From positions 122,600-186,599 of the forward strand of contig SMSO01000031.1 of assembly GCA_004764695.1 (NCBI GenBank): a DNA stretch of 64,000 bases. Direction: 5' to 3'. Under the pieces are notes generated by a model, which did not search any database, was not told the DNA's origin, and saw only the letters and a list, made by a program, of their open reading frames with translations. Positions 43,089-52,959 of the stretch are shown here, piece after piece (position 1 is the stretch's first letter; each line of letters opens with the position of its first letter). The position numbers and the translations under genes were made by a program. This DNA comes from Schizochytrium sp. TIO01 (Eukaryota > Sar > Bigyra > Thraustochytrida > Thraustochytriidae).

Positions 43089-45527
43089 ATGGGTGGCTCG
43101 GAATCTCGCGATGCTGCCTCTCGAGCCTCCAGCGTAGGGTCTTCGCGTGGGCTCCAATCTCGCCAGTCCAGCTCGAAGTGGTCCCCCTCATCTTCGATTG
43201 GCGCGTGGGACGCGATCTTCGTCGTGGATTCTGGGAATCGCTTCTTTGAAGACGACGAAACAAGTGACAACGACAATGAAATCGAGAGCGCAGAAACTCA
43301 CGGTTCCTTTCTTGCAGAGGCCTGCGTTCAGGAGTTGCGTCGTATGAGGCCCTCGTGCCATATTTCTGTAGCGCCGAGGTCATCTTCAGGCTGCCGAGCA
43401 CATGCTTTTAGCGGTGGTCTCAGGTCTGCAACAGCGTGGTTGAGGGATTCTTGCGAAGATCGCAGCGCGGCACGCATGAAAAGGGTTTTGGTTATTGGCG
43501 CAGAAACCGCTACAACATGGTCATCAGCAACTAGTGTACTACCACTTTTACGCGCGGATCCTAATGAACTACCGAGTGCCCTTGGCCCTGCTGCGACTGG
43601 ATCTGCAACAGCTACTGGGCGTTTGGCCGCGAATGGCCACGCTAGTTCAAAGCAGCATAACGAAGACAGTAGTGGGGATGTGCACGGACCAGAGACAGGA
43701 TCTATTGTGACAATAGCAGAGCTCTTGGCAGATGTCGTGGGCAGTATGCAACCAAGACCTGGGCTTTGGTTGTGCCCATGCGATGGTATGATTTTAGCTA
43801 GGTTGCCAGCAAAGGTGCCCTCCGCAACAGATGCTTTTGCACTTGTTACAAATGTTCTTAGACCACAAGAGGCACGCCGCAGGTTTCGTGTAGCATTCGA
43901 TCCAGTGAATAATACCGTGGAGAGTCTTATTCGACCTGAAAATGGACCCGATGACACTGGTGACGGGGCCTGCCTCCTGTTCTACATGAACTTCGAGCTC
44001 TGCGAAGAAATTGTCGCCCTTGCTGAACGGGTCGGTGGCGAAGAGTCTCTGGACGTTATCAGTGACGCTCTTGAGGTACTCACGGAAAATTGCACGTCTG
44101 ACAGCTATATGACTATGCGGGGCTCAAAGGTCAGCGCTTTAATCAAGGAGGAGGTGTTCAAGGCATTACATGGAAAATTTACATTTGTGGCAGTCCCTAC
44201 AAGCGAAGACTCAGTTGTAGTTAGTTGGCCACAAAATCCCGAAGAGCTACTCGAACTTCACAATGACACCTCTGATGACCTGCTTGAAGCCCTCGAAGAC
44301 TTTGGATTTGAGTTCACCGATAATTCGGATATTGTTGAGTCTGTCGCTGGTGTGGCGGCATCTCGCCAGGTGCGAGGAGATTCTGCTGATTCAATAAGCA
44401 GTGGGCTTTTTAATGGTGCCTCCGGAGGGGGGATACCAAGGGTGCACTCACGTAGTGGTTCTATGCACGACAACGCACATGTATTCCTTAAACCTGGTAC
44501 CAAAGTGTTGAATAGCTTATTAGTTGGCCAGGGCAGTGCTGAAGCTGGCAGTCTAATTGAAAATTCACGGCTGAGCGGACGGTGGTCTATTGGCACGTCC
44601 AGCATTGTTACTGATTTGCAGCGCACAGCACTTAGGCGGAATTTGCATGTCGGAGATGGCGTGTTCTTGCAAGAGGTTGTATTAAACTCTGGTGGGCATG
44701 TTCTGGTTGTTTATGGTATTCAAGACGAGATGGAAAAGCCCTTCTTCATGGGAAAGCCCATGGACCAACTTCTGCGAATGCTTAACTGCGACCCAACTTC
44801 CCTAGGTCTCTCTAGTGCATCAGCTTCTATTAACCTGCAAGACATGCCTCTGTATCCTCTACGCGCAAGCTCTAGGGATGAGCTTCATTTAGCGCAATTT
44901 TATCTCCTTCAGGTCCTTGCGCAACGCATCATGCAGGTTTCCCCTTTGCTCCACTATCGTGCTCGGAGTGCCTGGTGGGCTTCCGAACGGGTCTCGCTGC
45001 GTTATGTGCAGACTAACTATGATCCTCTCAGGCAGAGTCGCGAAAGACATGCCTTAGCGACTCGAATCCAAGCATTCTTAATTGTTGCCACTCTCTTGGA
45101 GCATGGTCGGGCTGGTGTCGATCGCAGTTTAGGCCGAATTCGAAAGCTACTTAGTCAAGGGAATGATCTTGATGCCTTGTTAAATGTTCTAGACGGTGTT
45201 GCTGCAAATGCTCGTAGCAAGGCTGTGGTTGCAGCAGCTGCACTTGGCTGCATTGCCGCATCCTTGAGGCAACGACATGCTTACGCGTGCGCGAAATCGT
45301 CCCAAAAGGACGCGAATGTGCATTCCAGCTCTGTAAATCTTACTGCAATATTTGCACCTGCCCTTGAAAAGATGGGTTCAGCAAGGGCTGAAGCTGTACA
45401 GCAAGCAGCACGACTTCGAAAGTCTCTATCGCACAGTGCAACTGATGAGGAGGTGGCAGTCCAATATGATGCATTGGCGCGTGCTGCTTCGGTAAAGCGC
45501 TCTCATTCACGGAACTCGAGTTGCTGA
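43089..45527 (+). CDS. GDP-fucose pyrophosphorylase / L-fucokinase-like protein, probably degenerate
   Basis: 812 residues, single exon. The frame opens with a TTG at 43074, but the first ATG is 43089; MGGSES would suit N-myristoylation. An N-terminal WDAIFVV block and RVLVIGAE at about 131 align with the start of the fucose-1-phosphate guanylyltransferase/fucokinase domain (WDAIxLT... and RxLxIHAGG). LWLCPCDGMILARLP and the FKALHGKFTFVAVP segment follow in family order. The region from about 468 (VLNSLLVGQGSAEAGSLIE, then SRLSGRWSIGTSSIV) looks like the beta-helix repeats, then GKPMDQLLRML and ASERVSLRYV. The HAGGxSxRxP-type nucleotide-binding motif is not conserved (it reads IGAETATTW), and no GHMP kinase domain follows. 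Fucose salvage by relatives is established; activity here is doubtful. Confidence 0.6.
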   Translation: MGGSESRDAASRASSVGSSRGLQSRQSSSKWSPSSSIGAWDAIFVVDSGNRFFEDDETSDNDNEIESAETHGSFLAEACVQELRRMRPSCHISVAPRSSSGCRAHAFSGGLRSATAWLRDSCEDRSAARMKRVLVIGAETATTWSSATSVLPLLRADPNELPSALGPAATGSATATGRLAANGHASSKQHNEDSSGDVHGPETGSIVTIAELLADVVGSMQPRPGLWLCPCDGMILARLPAKVPSATDAFALVTNVLRPQEARRRFRVAFDPVNNTVESLIRPENGPDDTGDGACLLFYMNFELCEEIVALAERVGGEESLDVISDALEVLTENCTSDSYMTMRGSKVSALIKEEVFKALHGKFTFVAVPTSEDSVVVSWPQNPEELLELHNDTSDDLLEALEDFGFEFTDNSDIVESVAGVAASRQVRGDSADSISSGLFNGASGGGIPRVHSRSGSMHDNAHVFLKPGTKVLNSLLVGQGSAEAGSLIENSRLSGRWSIGTSSIVTDLQRTALRRNLHVGDGVFLQEVVLNSGGHVLVVYGIQDEMEKPFFMGKPMDQLLRMLNCDPTSLGLSSASASINLQDMPLYPLRASSRDELHLAQFYLLQVLAQRIMQVSPLLHYRARSAWWASERVSLRYVQTNYDPLRQSRERHALATRIQAFLIVATLLEHGRAGVDRSLGRIRKLLSQGNDLDALLNVLDGVAANARSKAVVAAAALGCIAASLRQRHAYACAKSSQKDANVHSSSVNLTAIFAPALEKMGSARAEAVQQAARLRKSLSHSATDEEVAVQYDALARAASVKRSHSRNSSC

Positions 45528-46860
45528 TTAGCCTACACTTCTTCTCCTAGCTTCTTGGATACAGTCATTTTCAACCTTCACATTTCCTTTTCTCTCTTCT
45601 TCTGCCTTCGTAGCGCTAAATAGTTTTATGTGGGGGGGCGTCATCATCATCATTACTCAAAAGCTACAGCTTGGTTTTCATGTTTACAAAGCACGGCGCA
45701 TCTAAATCTCTTGATCTTGTAGTGCATCATGGCCACTGTTGCGAATCATAACAATGAATTGTACTAACCTTCCCCTTTATTTGGATGCTTTTCGAGCGTC
45801 CCTAGGTACCGACCGCTGTGTCTATCCCAAGGAAGAACTGATCTATCGGGCACATTTCGTTCACTTGACTCTCCGCAGTTTATCCTCCAAGTTGAATATC
45901 ATGACAAATACACCAATACACAGTCGCAAGCAAGCACACGAACCACAAACGAACCAAAAGCACGCTATAAACCGCGCCTTGACCAAACATCAATTCTTGC
46001 CAATTTCCTGTCGTATCTGCCAAAGATTGCTCCCTTCCACCAATGAAAAGAAAAGAAAAAGTGCCTGATTCGCAGTGCCGAGAAAGATGCTGCCAGAAGC
46101 CCCACGTTGCAAATTTTATAGGTTAAACCAATTCTAAGTGCCAGAAGCACAAAAAGCATCCATTGCGCTAACCACGCTAGCACACTCTTACGACTACGCT
46201 AGTACCAAGTCTTGAATTCTCCATGTTCATGTCGTCCTTCTACGATACCGTCATCCTTGAGATCAGACCTGGGACTTGGAGATTAGACGGAAACATTATG
46301 CAAACTTCAATGAAAAGATTCCCTGTACCCCATCTTCGACACGATGCCGCTCTTGAAGAAATCGCGTCTGAAGAGTTTCACGACTCTGAAAAGAACAAAT
46401 CGTCGTCTTTCCAGCTGCTTACGTCTTCGTGTAACGCGTAACCCCCCATATTAGTTTAACGTAACCTCCAACTCCCGGAGAAACTCTGTCTTGCACAACG
46501 TTATCATTCCCACTCCCATGGCCAAGCCCGATCGTGATCAAAACCAACCCGGACGAAAGTCCAATCGGTATGTAACTATCACGAAATAAGCCTTCAGTAT
46601 TGCGTGTATGCGAGGTGCCACAGGTTCCTACGTACACGTTTAGATAGTTGGTACCGGTGTAATGTGCAGCATAGTTCGGGAGATTAACTTGAGTAGCATA
46701 TTTTTACCGAACTCGCTTCTTATTTAGGTGTATGAAAAGTTTTTAGTTTTCATTTTTTCTGGATTTGGTTTCGATCTTCGAGTCGTTTGGCTATGAACAA
46801 AAGGAGGAACAATCAACCAAACTACGAACTGCGAGGATCATCGCAGAGGTCTTTCGCACG
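45528..46860. other. Intergenic, nothing firm
   Basis: Open frames at 45739-46068 (+), 46223-46441 (+, ATG, 72 codons) and 46419-46637 (-) have no recognised similarity. Confidence 0.45.
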
Positions 46861-48394
46861 ATGGCAACAAATCCTGCCGACGAGGCATCTGCGCCGATGC
46901 TTGGCGAAGAAGGTGCTATGGACGAATTCGTCGCCGAGCTCAAGAGTGTCAGGGACGACTTGGTCTCCGGACGCGAGCTGTAAGTTTTCAATCGTGAGCC
47001 GCCCCTTTCATGGCTAAGCCGTGAACAGCGGGCTGCTACTCAGAGGACCTCTTCTGGCCTCTAGAGGTGGCACATCTTGGTCCTCGCCAGGTTAGCGGAA
47101 ATATTTAACTAACGTTATGATGCTTGTTCTATTTAATCCCTGGTGACACCGCTTCATGTGGACTAAAACTTGGGGCGGGTGCTGGTACTGGCGCTGGTGG
47201 TTGGCAACAACGTGACAAATTGATGACATGTACTTATGTTTTTGATCCGATATCTTGCAATCTCTTTCTTTCTGGTGGGGGTGTGGGCGAATCCCTTTCA
47301 CTCTTCTCAATCTGATACGACCTCTGTTCGACATTCATTTTTTCTTATGATCTGGCAGCGTGCAAGAGTTTCAAAAACTCATGGAAAGGTCAACCGGCCT
47401 ACAGAACAAGGTTAAGTCAATTTCTTTGCGCACGCAGCGTGAGCTCAAACTTTTGAATGGCCGCCTGAAGAACCTTCCAGCTTCGGAAAGACCCAAGGCG
47501 CAAGGTGCAATAAATGCCCTCGCAAGACAGCTTGAGGGTCTCCGAGAGGTGCGTCCAGAGACGCGCTCTTTCTTCTCCCGTATCATGCTGGGTCGCGTCA
47601 ATGTCAAGTGCTTCTCTGCACCAGAACGCGAACGCTTGCGTGATGAGTACAACAAGTTCAAGCTGCGGACGAATGCCATCTTTGTGTTTTTCCCGCTTGT
47701 GGTGCTTCTGTTCCACTACTACCTGCGCCATGAGTGGCTTGACACGCACTGGATCAACATTCTCCACCACCTTTGGCTCATGTACTATTTCGTCTCGCTG
47801 GCTCTTCGTGAGAACATTCTTTTGGTCAATGGTAGCGATATTCGTTCTTGGTGGATTTACCACCACTACCTCTCAGCGGCTGGCACAGTTGTTTGGCTGG
47901 TCTGGCCTCCGACCGATCTTTACATCAGCTATATCCCTTACATCACTTATCTGGTTTTCTACACTGGCCTTGTGCAGAGCATGCAGATTCTTTTCTACCG
48001 TCGGCGCGATTACGCAAACCGGGCTTTGGGGAAAACAGGCCATATGGACATTTCTTATCCTGAAACTTTGACCGAGCTGCCGAAGGAGCTCTTAGTACTT
48101 GTGCCGTTCCTCCTCTTCAGCCACATTTGGCAAATGATACTTGGTCTCTCCTTCCTGCACACACTCTTTACTGAGTGCGATCTTTTTGGCAAGCACTGGA
48201 CCGAATACCGCGAGGAGCTCCAGGTAGCCACTTCTGGGCTTCTCAGTCTCTTCCTTGGTGCAGGTAACTTTGTAAGTACCGTACTCACTGTGTACAGCAA
48301 GACAAACAAGAAACGTTCACTTCTTTTACAAAAGTGTGATGATGAAAACCTTCAGGGTCTTCTCGATACATCTGAAACTCGCAAGCAAAAGTGA
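46861..48394 (+). CDS. TMEM120 (TMPIT) family membrane protein, two exons
   Basis: Exons 46861-46979 and 47359-48394 give 384 residues. The short first exon ends GAGCT|GTAAGT, phase 2, and rejoins as REL-VQEFQKLM. An N-terminal coiled-coil-like helix (about 20-110) is followed by about six membrane helices. NGSDIRSWWIYHHYLS and ALGKTGHMDISYPET align with the conserved TMEM120 blocks NGSRIxxWWxxHHYxS and ALGERHTMDL. TMEM120A/B are inner-nuclear-envelope/ER proteins; the structure binds coenzyme A and resembles ELOVL elongases, while a proposed mechanosensitive channel role is disputed. The two adjacent His residues fit that fold. Convergent with the UBC9 gene. Confidence 0.9.
46980..47358 (+). 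other. TMEM120-family gene intron
   Basis: 379 nt, donor GTAAGT, acceptor TCTGGCAG. Splicing at phase 2 removes an immediate in-frame stop (CTG TAA) and keeps the N-terminal helix in frame. Confidence 0.88.
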
Positions 48395-48832
48395 TAATGT
48401 TAAAACAAAAAAAGCATAAATATAAAACAAATATACAAGATACTAGTATCTATTCATTAAATTAATAATAATAATTGGACACTAGGAATTCAATAACAGA
48501 GCTTCACCTCTTTTTATGGTTTGGTTGAAGTTGAAATGGCACCACCCACCATGATAGCATCCTTTGCTCTGTATCCTCCACACATGAAATCAACCTACCT
48601 CCAGTATTTATCTATAAGTTCATTTGCTGAAAAGCAGGAACAACTAAGGTCGGATGCGGCTTCAAACAATAAGCAGGTCAGCAGAGCCCTTGGTTAGATG
48701 GGACCATTGACACATCTTATGCAAAAAAGTCAGGTGACAAGAAGATCGAAGCAAACAAATTGACACATAGAAAATAGACTGGGATGGAATTAAGAGCATG
48801 GCGAATTTATCAAGAAAGGGGAATAGAAGCAT
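48395..48832. other. Convergent intergenic region
   Basis: AT-rich 3' ends of two convergent genes; nothing else seen. Confidence 0.5.
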
Positions 48833-49648
48833 CTACAAAGCACCATTAACAGAATAAAGCCTGGCCTGATCGCGGATGCGCTCCCGGTAAAGGTCGGGGT
48901 CAGTGTCAAGAATATGAGATGCTTGACTCTGTGCCGGATCATCATTATTCGGATTATCAAGAAGCTCCTGCACACCAAGGAGAATCTGTTTAAGTGTAAT
49001 AGAGGGCTTCCAGTCGGACGAAAGAATGCTCAGGCAAACACGGCCAGAAGGGTAAACGTTGGGGTGGAAGATGCAAGGGTTAAAGTATACCTCCGGGTGT
49101 CTGAGCGGATAATCCGTGTCAAACTTAATCTCCACATTGAACAGGCCACCCTCCCAATCGGTACCTGCTTTACCAGGGATGCCAGCAACCCATTCCATAA
49201 GATCGGCACTCCCATCGTCCTTCTTCTTGGGGCGTGCGTGGAAACCTACAGGGTGGTCCTTGCGCCATGCTGAGCGTTCAGACTGTATTATTCACAATAA
49301 AATAAGAACGAAAACGCATGTTAGAAATCTGCTTGATCAACTCAACCAACACAACTCAAAACATATGAGATGATAGATGGTGTCGGTGCTCTATTATCCT
49401 GAACAACAGAACCAAAACCTATGATCTTGCTCATTAATTTCAGGCTCTGAAAGCTGACTTTCATATCTTGTGTGAGCCGGAGAATGATTTACCAAGATTT
49501 CCTCCCTTTGCAAGCTCATTTCTCTCCATAAGACTACAAAGTCCTTTAGATCCGCCTTGTAAGTCAAGAGGGAACTTCGGCCTCGTATGCTCTCCATGAG
49601 CTGCCGCCTGTTACTCACCTTAAGCCTGTCCGTCGCCATACTGGACAT
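48833..49648 (-). CDS. UBC9: SUMO-conjugating enzyme E2 (UBC9), two exons
   Basis: Exons 49648-49619 (10 codons) and 49282-48833 give 159 residues, against 158 for human UBC9. The N-terminus MSSMATDRLKSERSAWRKDH matches UBC9 position by position across the splice, including the basic AWRKDHP patch that binds SUMO. The active-site Cys is in PSGRVCLSIL, with the upstream HPN. WKPSITLKQILLGVQELL and DPAQSQA are UBC9-specific. It accepts SUMO from the E1 and transfers it to lysines in PsiKxE sites, mainly in the nucleus. The ATG is that of exon 1; the frame continues open upstream but that is leader sequence. Divergent from TFIIS, with about 0.8 kb between the starts. Confidence 0.95.
49283..49618 (-). 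other. UBC9 intron
   Basis: 336 nt, phase 0, donor AAG|GTGAGT at 49618, acceptor AATACAG ending at 49283. The same AATACAG acceptor word occurs in the myosin intron. Confidence 0.93.
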
Positions 49649-50459
49649 CGTGGGCCGCTCTCGGGGTCTCCCGTGAGGTTTCTTGAGCAGCAAAGATGTT
49701 CTCAGAAGTAGAGCTCTACTTCTGGCACTTCGTCGCAAGGTCCAACTGGGATTTCCAGGTCCTTCCACTCGACCGCACCACAGCACGCTTCCCCCTGCGT
49801 CTCCTCCACCAGGGTTGAGGTTTTGCTCGCAGCTTTTCACGCCGTCCTCGTCTTCTTCAACACGCTTTGGTGCCTCCTCATTGTTCATATTATATCAACC
49901 GATTAAGAGTTAACTAACAAGTTGACTATGTCAGCATTTTGAGAGCACTGCCTTCACACCTACGTTAAGGGTTGTTGCGAATCTTTTTGAGACCGAGGAT
50001 TTGAGTGGACTGCTTCATTGAATCACCTTTTGATGAGCTTGTATCCACGGCAACGAAACCAAGGATCGGTATAATGCTTCATGTCGAACCGACACCACAT
50101 CAGACAATTCGCGCAACCTGTGGCACCGTCGAAGCCTCCACCTAACGTAAACCCTAGCCATTGAGATTGATAAGGTTTTTCCATAGACCTCATATTGGGG
50201 TAGCTTACTATGACTTTAAATACACCTTAAATCTATAAAGTAGTTTATAGATTTGTTTCATAGTATGGGATGGTTTTATAAGTGGAGAATTGACCAAATG
50301 AACCTTAAAAAGGGCGAACCGGCATCGGGGCTCCAACCATCGCGCGGCAGAGCTCGAATTCCGAGGCCTAAATTCGTGCTCAGAGATCCTGCGCGGTGAC
50401 CATCATAAAGGCGTCGCGGTGATCTGATCGCGAGGGAAACTGAAGAAGAGGTTTTCAGG
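49649..50459. other. Divergent promoter region of UBC9 and TFIIS
   Basis: Shared 0.8 kb between divergent start codons. A repeated TATAGATTT/AAATCTATA inverted word lies at about 50226-50255. No gene supported. Confidence 0.5.
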
Positions 50460-51371
50460 ATGGCAGACAATCGAAACAGCGCCGCGGAGCTCGTGCGGCT
50501 TCGCGAGCAGCTGAAGAAAGACCTTGACGAGACCTCCGCGGTGCTCACGCTGCTCGAGACCATCGGTAACGTGCAGGTTTCGCGCGAGGGCTTGAAGGCC
50601 TCCGGCATTGGCAAGACGGTCGCCAAACTCGCCAAGGACTCGCGCCCCGAGGTCGCAAAGGCTGCAAAACCCATTTTGGGAAAATGGAAAACGCTTGCCA
50701 AGCTCGAAAAATCTTCTTCGTCAGGATCACTTCCAGTGGATGCTAAATCTGATACCAAGAGCGAACCAAAGCCTGAGGACGAAGTCGATGAGGAGACTAC
50801 AGTGGCACCTGCTCGCAAGGCTGGTCCTGGCTTGGTCAGCATCTCGGCTCCTAGTGACCCGAAACGCAAGAAAACCTGCGATTTGCTGCTAAAACTTTTT
50901 ACTGAGGATGAGGCTACTTTCGGCGCGAAGAATACACGTCTTGCGTCCATGCACATTGAGAGCGCCATGTGTGAGGCTTTTGGGGCCAGCACAGATGCTT
51001 ACAAGTCCATGTACCGCACTTTGAAGGCTAATTTAGCTCGCTACGCGGAGCTTCGTCACAATATTATTGACGGCAGTTTGCCTGTTTCTGAGCTTGTGCG
51101 TATGTCTCCGGACGATATGTTGCCTCAGGACAAGAAGGATGAGAAGCAGAAGGAGCTTGACGAAGTCTTCCAGGCTTCTCAGCAAGATTGGCTTGATAAG
51201 AACCGTGAGGAGATCATGAAGGCTGCTGGTGTGGATGTTAACGGAGGTCTTTATATTTGCAAGTGTGGCTCCAAAAAGACCACCCATTATCAGAAGCAAA
51301 CACGGTCTGCTGATGAGCCTATGACTGTCTTTGTCAGCTGCCTTACCTGCGGTAAACGCTGGCGCTGTTAA
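50460..51371 (+). CDS. TFIIS: Transcription elongation factor TFIIS
   Basis: 303 residues (human TCEA1 has 301). Residues about 1-85 form the N-terminal LW domain (LKKDLDETSAVLTLLETI, VAKLAKDSRPEVAKAAKPIL). A charged linker leads to the central domain that contacts RNA polymerase II (RKKTCDLLLKLF through RYAELRHNIIDGSL). The C-terminal zinc ribbon has CKCGSKKTTHYQKQTRSADEP and CLTCGKRWRC. The Asp-Glu pair in RSADEP is the catalytic element that enters the polymerase and stimulates transcript cleavage during backtracking. All hallmark residues are intact. Nuclear. Single exon. Confidence 0.96.
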   Translation: MADNRNSAAELVRLREQLKKDLDETSAVLTLLETIGNVQVSREGLKASGIGKTVAKLAKDSRPEVAKAAKPILGKWKTLAKLEKSSSSGSLPVDAKSDTKSEPKPEDEVDEETTVAPARKAGPGLVSISAPSDPKRKKTCDLLLKLFTEDEATFGAKNTRLASMHIESAMCEAFGASTDAYKSMYRTLKANLARYAELRHNIIDGSLPVSELVRMSPDDMLPQDKKDEKQKELDEVFQASQQDWLDKNREEIMKAAGVDVNGGLYICKCGSKKTTHYQKQTRSADEPMTVFVSCLTCGKRWRC

Positions 51372-52260
51372 AAATTAAACCGCCAACGGCAACAAAACCT
51401 ATTTCCTATCACCAAAATTACTAATGATCATCATCATAAAACTGAGCATGAAAGGACCATCAAGGCGCCTTCGCTTACGCCTCTCGTAAATCATACAACA
51501 TCAGCGACACAGAAAATCCCTTCTCCTCAAATAAACGTGCAAGCAGTCTGGATGTTCTCTTCTTCGTGGTACCTGTGAAATGTTCTTCTTTGCCTCTTTT
51601 GCTAGTGCTGATATTCCTATCCAAGGGTGTGTCCGTCATCGTTAAATGTTGTCCAACTTTCACAAGTTGAGCTGGGCGTGTTTGTGTTCATATAATGCCT
51701 ATATGATGGTTCTAGGACTTATATAGCTATGCGTAAACTGGGTTTTCAATGAAGAAAAGTGACAGGTTATATAATTTAAAAAAAATATATAGAAGCTCAT
51801 GAGCAAGCTGGTGAATGCCCTTCACCGCATCATGAACTGCTTGCGAATCATGGACTTCTTTTTCCAATACTCTCTCGTGTAACTCCGCTTGGTGTGGTTT
51901 GTTTTCTAGTGGAGGCGTCAGAGTGCCGAATGAAAGGGTTTCGTTGTGGTGCTTTATACAGTCATTATTGTCTTCTCGTTTAGAGTGTCTCATCAAGAAT
52001 GGTGAATGGGGATAGACCTCATTGCAAGAATACTGTTTGTTTCGGCATTTCGCACCTTGCATGTGAGCACCTCCAAGCTCGAAAGAACGAGGCGACGCGC
52101 ATATAATAATTCCAATAACAAGAATAAAATGATCTACCTACTGTTTATCCCAATTGAGAAGCCCCTTTCTCCTTGGCACTGAGATCAAGGTTTGTTTAAG
52201 TGAACTTGGTCAAGAGTGTATTTGTATTATCCATCTCAACTACTGCAACAGACACTTGTT
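51372..52260. other. Convergent intergenic region
   Basis: Contains an ATG-started minus-strand frame at 51727-52062 (111 codons) with a helical second half (LHERVLEKEVHDSQAVHDAV) and no recognised domain, and a smaller one at 51475-51663. Either could be chance. Confidence 0.4.
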
Positions 52261-52959
52261 TTATTGTGCTGTTCGGCGCGCCTCGCATAGATGGCAGTCG
52301 GAAGCGTGGTATTTTGGATGTTGCTCTTCTACAGGAACCATATAGACGTCAAAGTTCCTCTCACGCAGGTGACTTAACACGCCGGGTTCTGCTTGGGCGT
52401 TTCGTCCCCATGCCATCACCACGCTACCGCCAGGTGCGAGCAGAAAGTCGCACCATTCAGCAATTTTACCTGCCACTTCAGCAAGGTACATAACTTCTCC
52501 AATGAAGATTGCATCGAAGCTAGATTTCCATACAGCCGGAGCCTTCGAAGGGGATTTCGAGAGGTCCAATTCTGCTGCCTCAGCAACTTTCTCAAGTTTG
52601 TTACGCACAATGTTCTCTCGGATTAGTGGCAAGCAAATTTCGAGGTCCGTAACAAGTACATGAGATGCACCCATTTTACCAGCAAGTATGCTCAGAATTC
52701 CAGTGCCAGCGCCTAAGTCCACAACGCGCTTCCCGCGGCAAATTCTGTCGGCCTGTGGCGCCAAGCCTAGCCAATGGGCAGCCACAAGACTTCCATCCCA
52801 CACACACGTGCCAATAGCGGCAGGCGTTTGACCGATTTCTGCCACTATGAGCTTTTTGCCATCTGCCGATTTCGCATCACAAACCTCCACCTCCAAGGTA
52901 TAAGGCCGCTCACGGCGCTCCTTCTCAGGTCTGCCCTCTAGTTTCCACGCAGCAAACAT
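52261..52959 (-). CDS. METTL21-type (Methyltransf_16) protein methyltransferase
   Basis: 232 residues, ATG at 52959. SAM-binding motif I is RVVDLGAGTGILSILAGKMG and the acidic strand-2 end is TDLE. The post-motif FDAIFIGEVMYL matches the [D/E]xx[Y/F] signature (EVMY) of the METTL21/VCPKMT/FAM86 lysine methyltransferases. IGTCVWDGSLVAAHWL matches the N-terminal segment in which that group carries a conserved Trp. Family members trimethylate lysines of chaperones, VCP and eEF1A/eEF2; which substrate applies here cannot be told. No targeting signal is visible, so it is presumably cytosolic. Single exon, convergent with TFIIS. Confidence 0.88.
   Translation of the reverse strand: MFAAWKLEGRPEKERRERPYTLEVEVCDAKSADGKKLIVAEIGQTPAAIGTCVWDGSLVAAHWLGLAPQADRICRGKRVVDLGAGTGILSILAGKMGASHVLVTDLEICLPLIRENIVRNKLEKVAEAAELDLSKSPSKAPAVWKSSFDAIFIGEVMYLAEVAGKIAEWCDFLLAPGGSVVMAWGRNAQAEPGVLSHLRERNFDVYMVPVEEQHPKYHASDCHLCEARRTAQ

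Noticed and set aside
49394-49888. 164-codon minus-strand frame as a separate gene
   Set aside because: It contains UBC9 exon 1 read through its donor site; the remainder is leader and intron.
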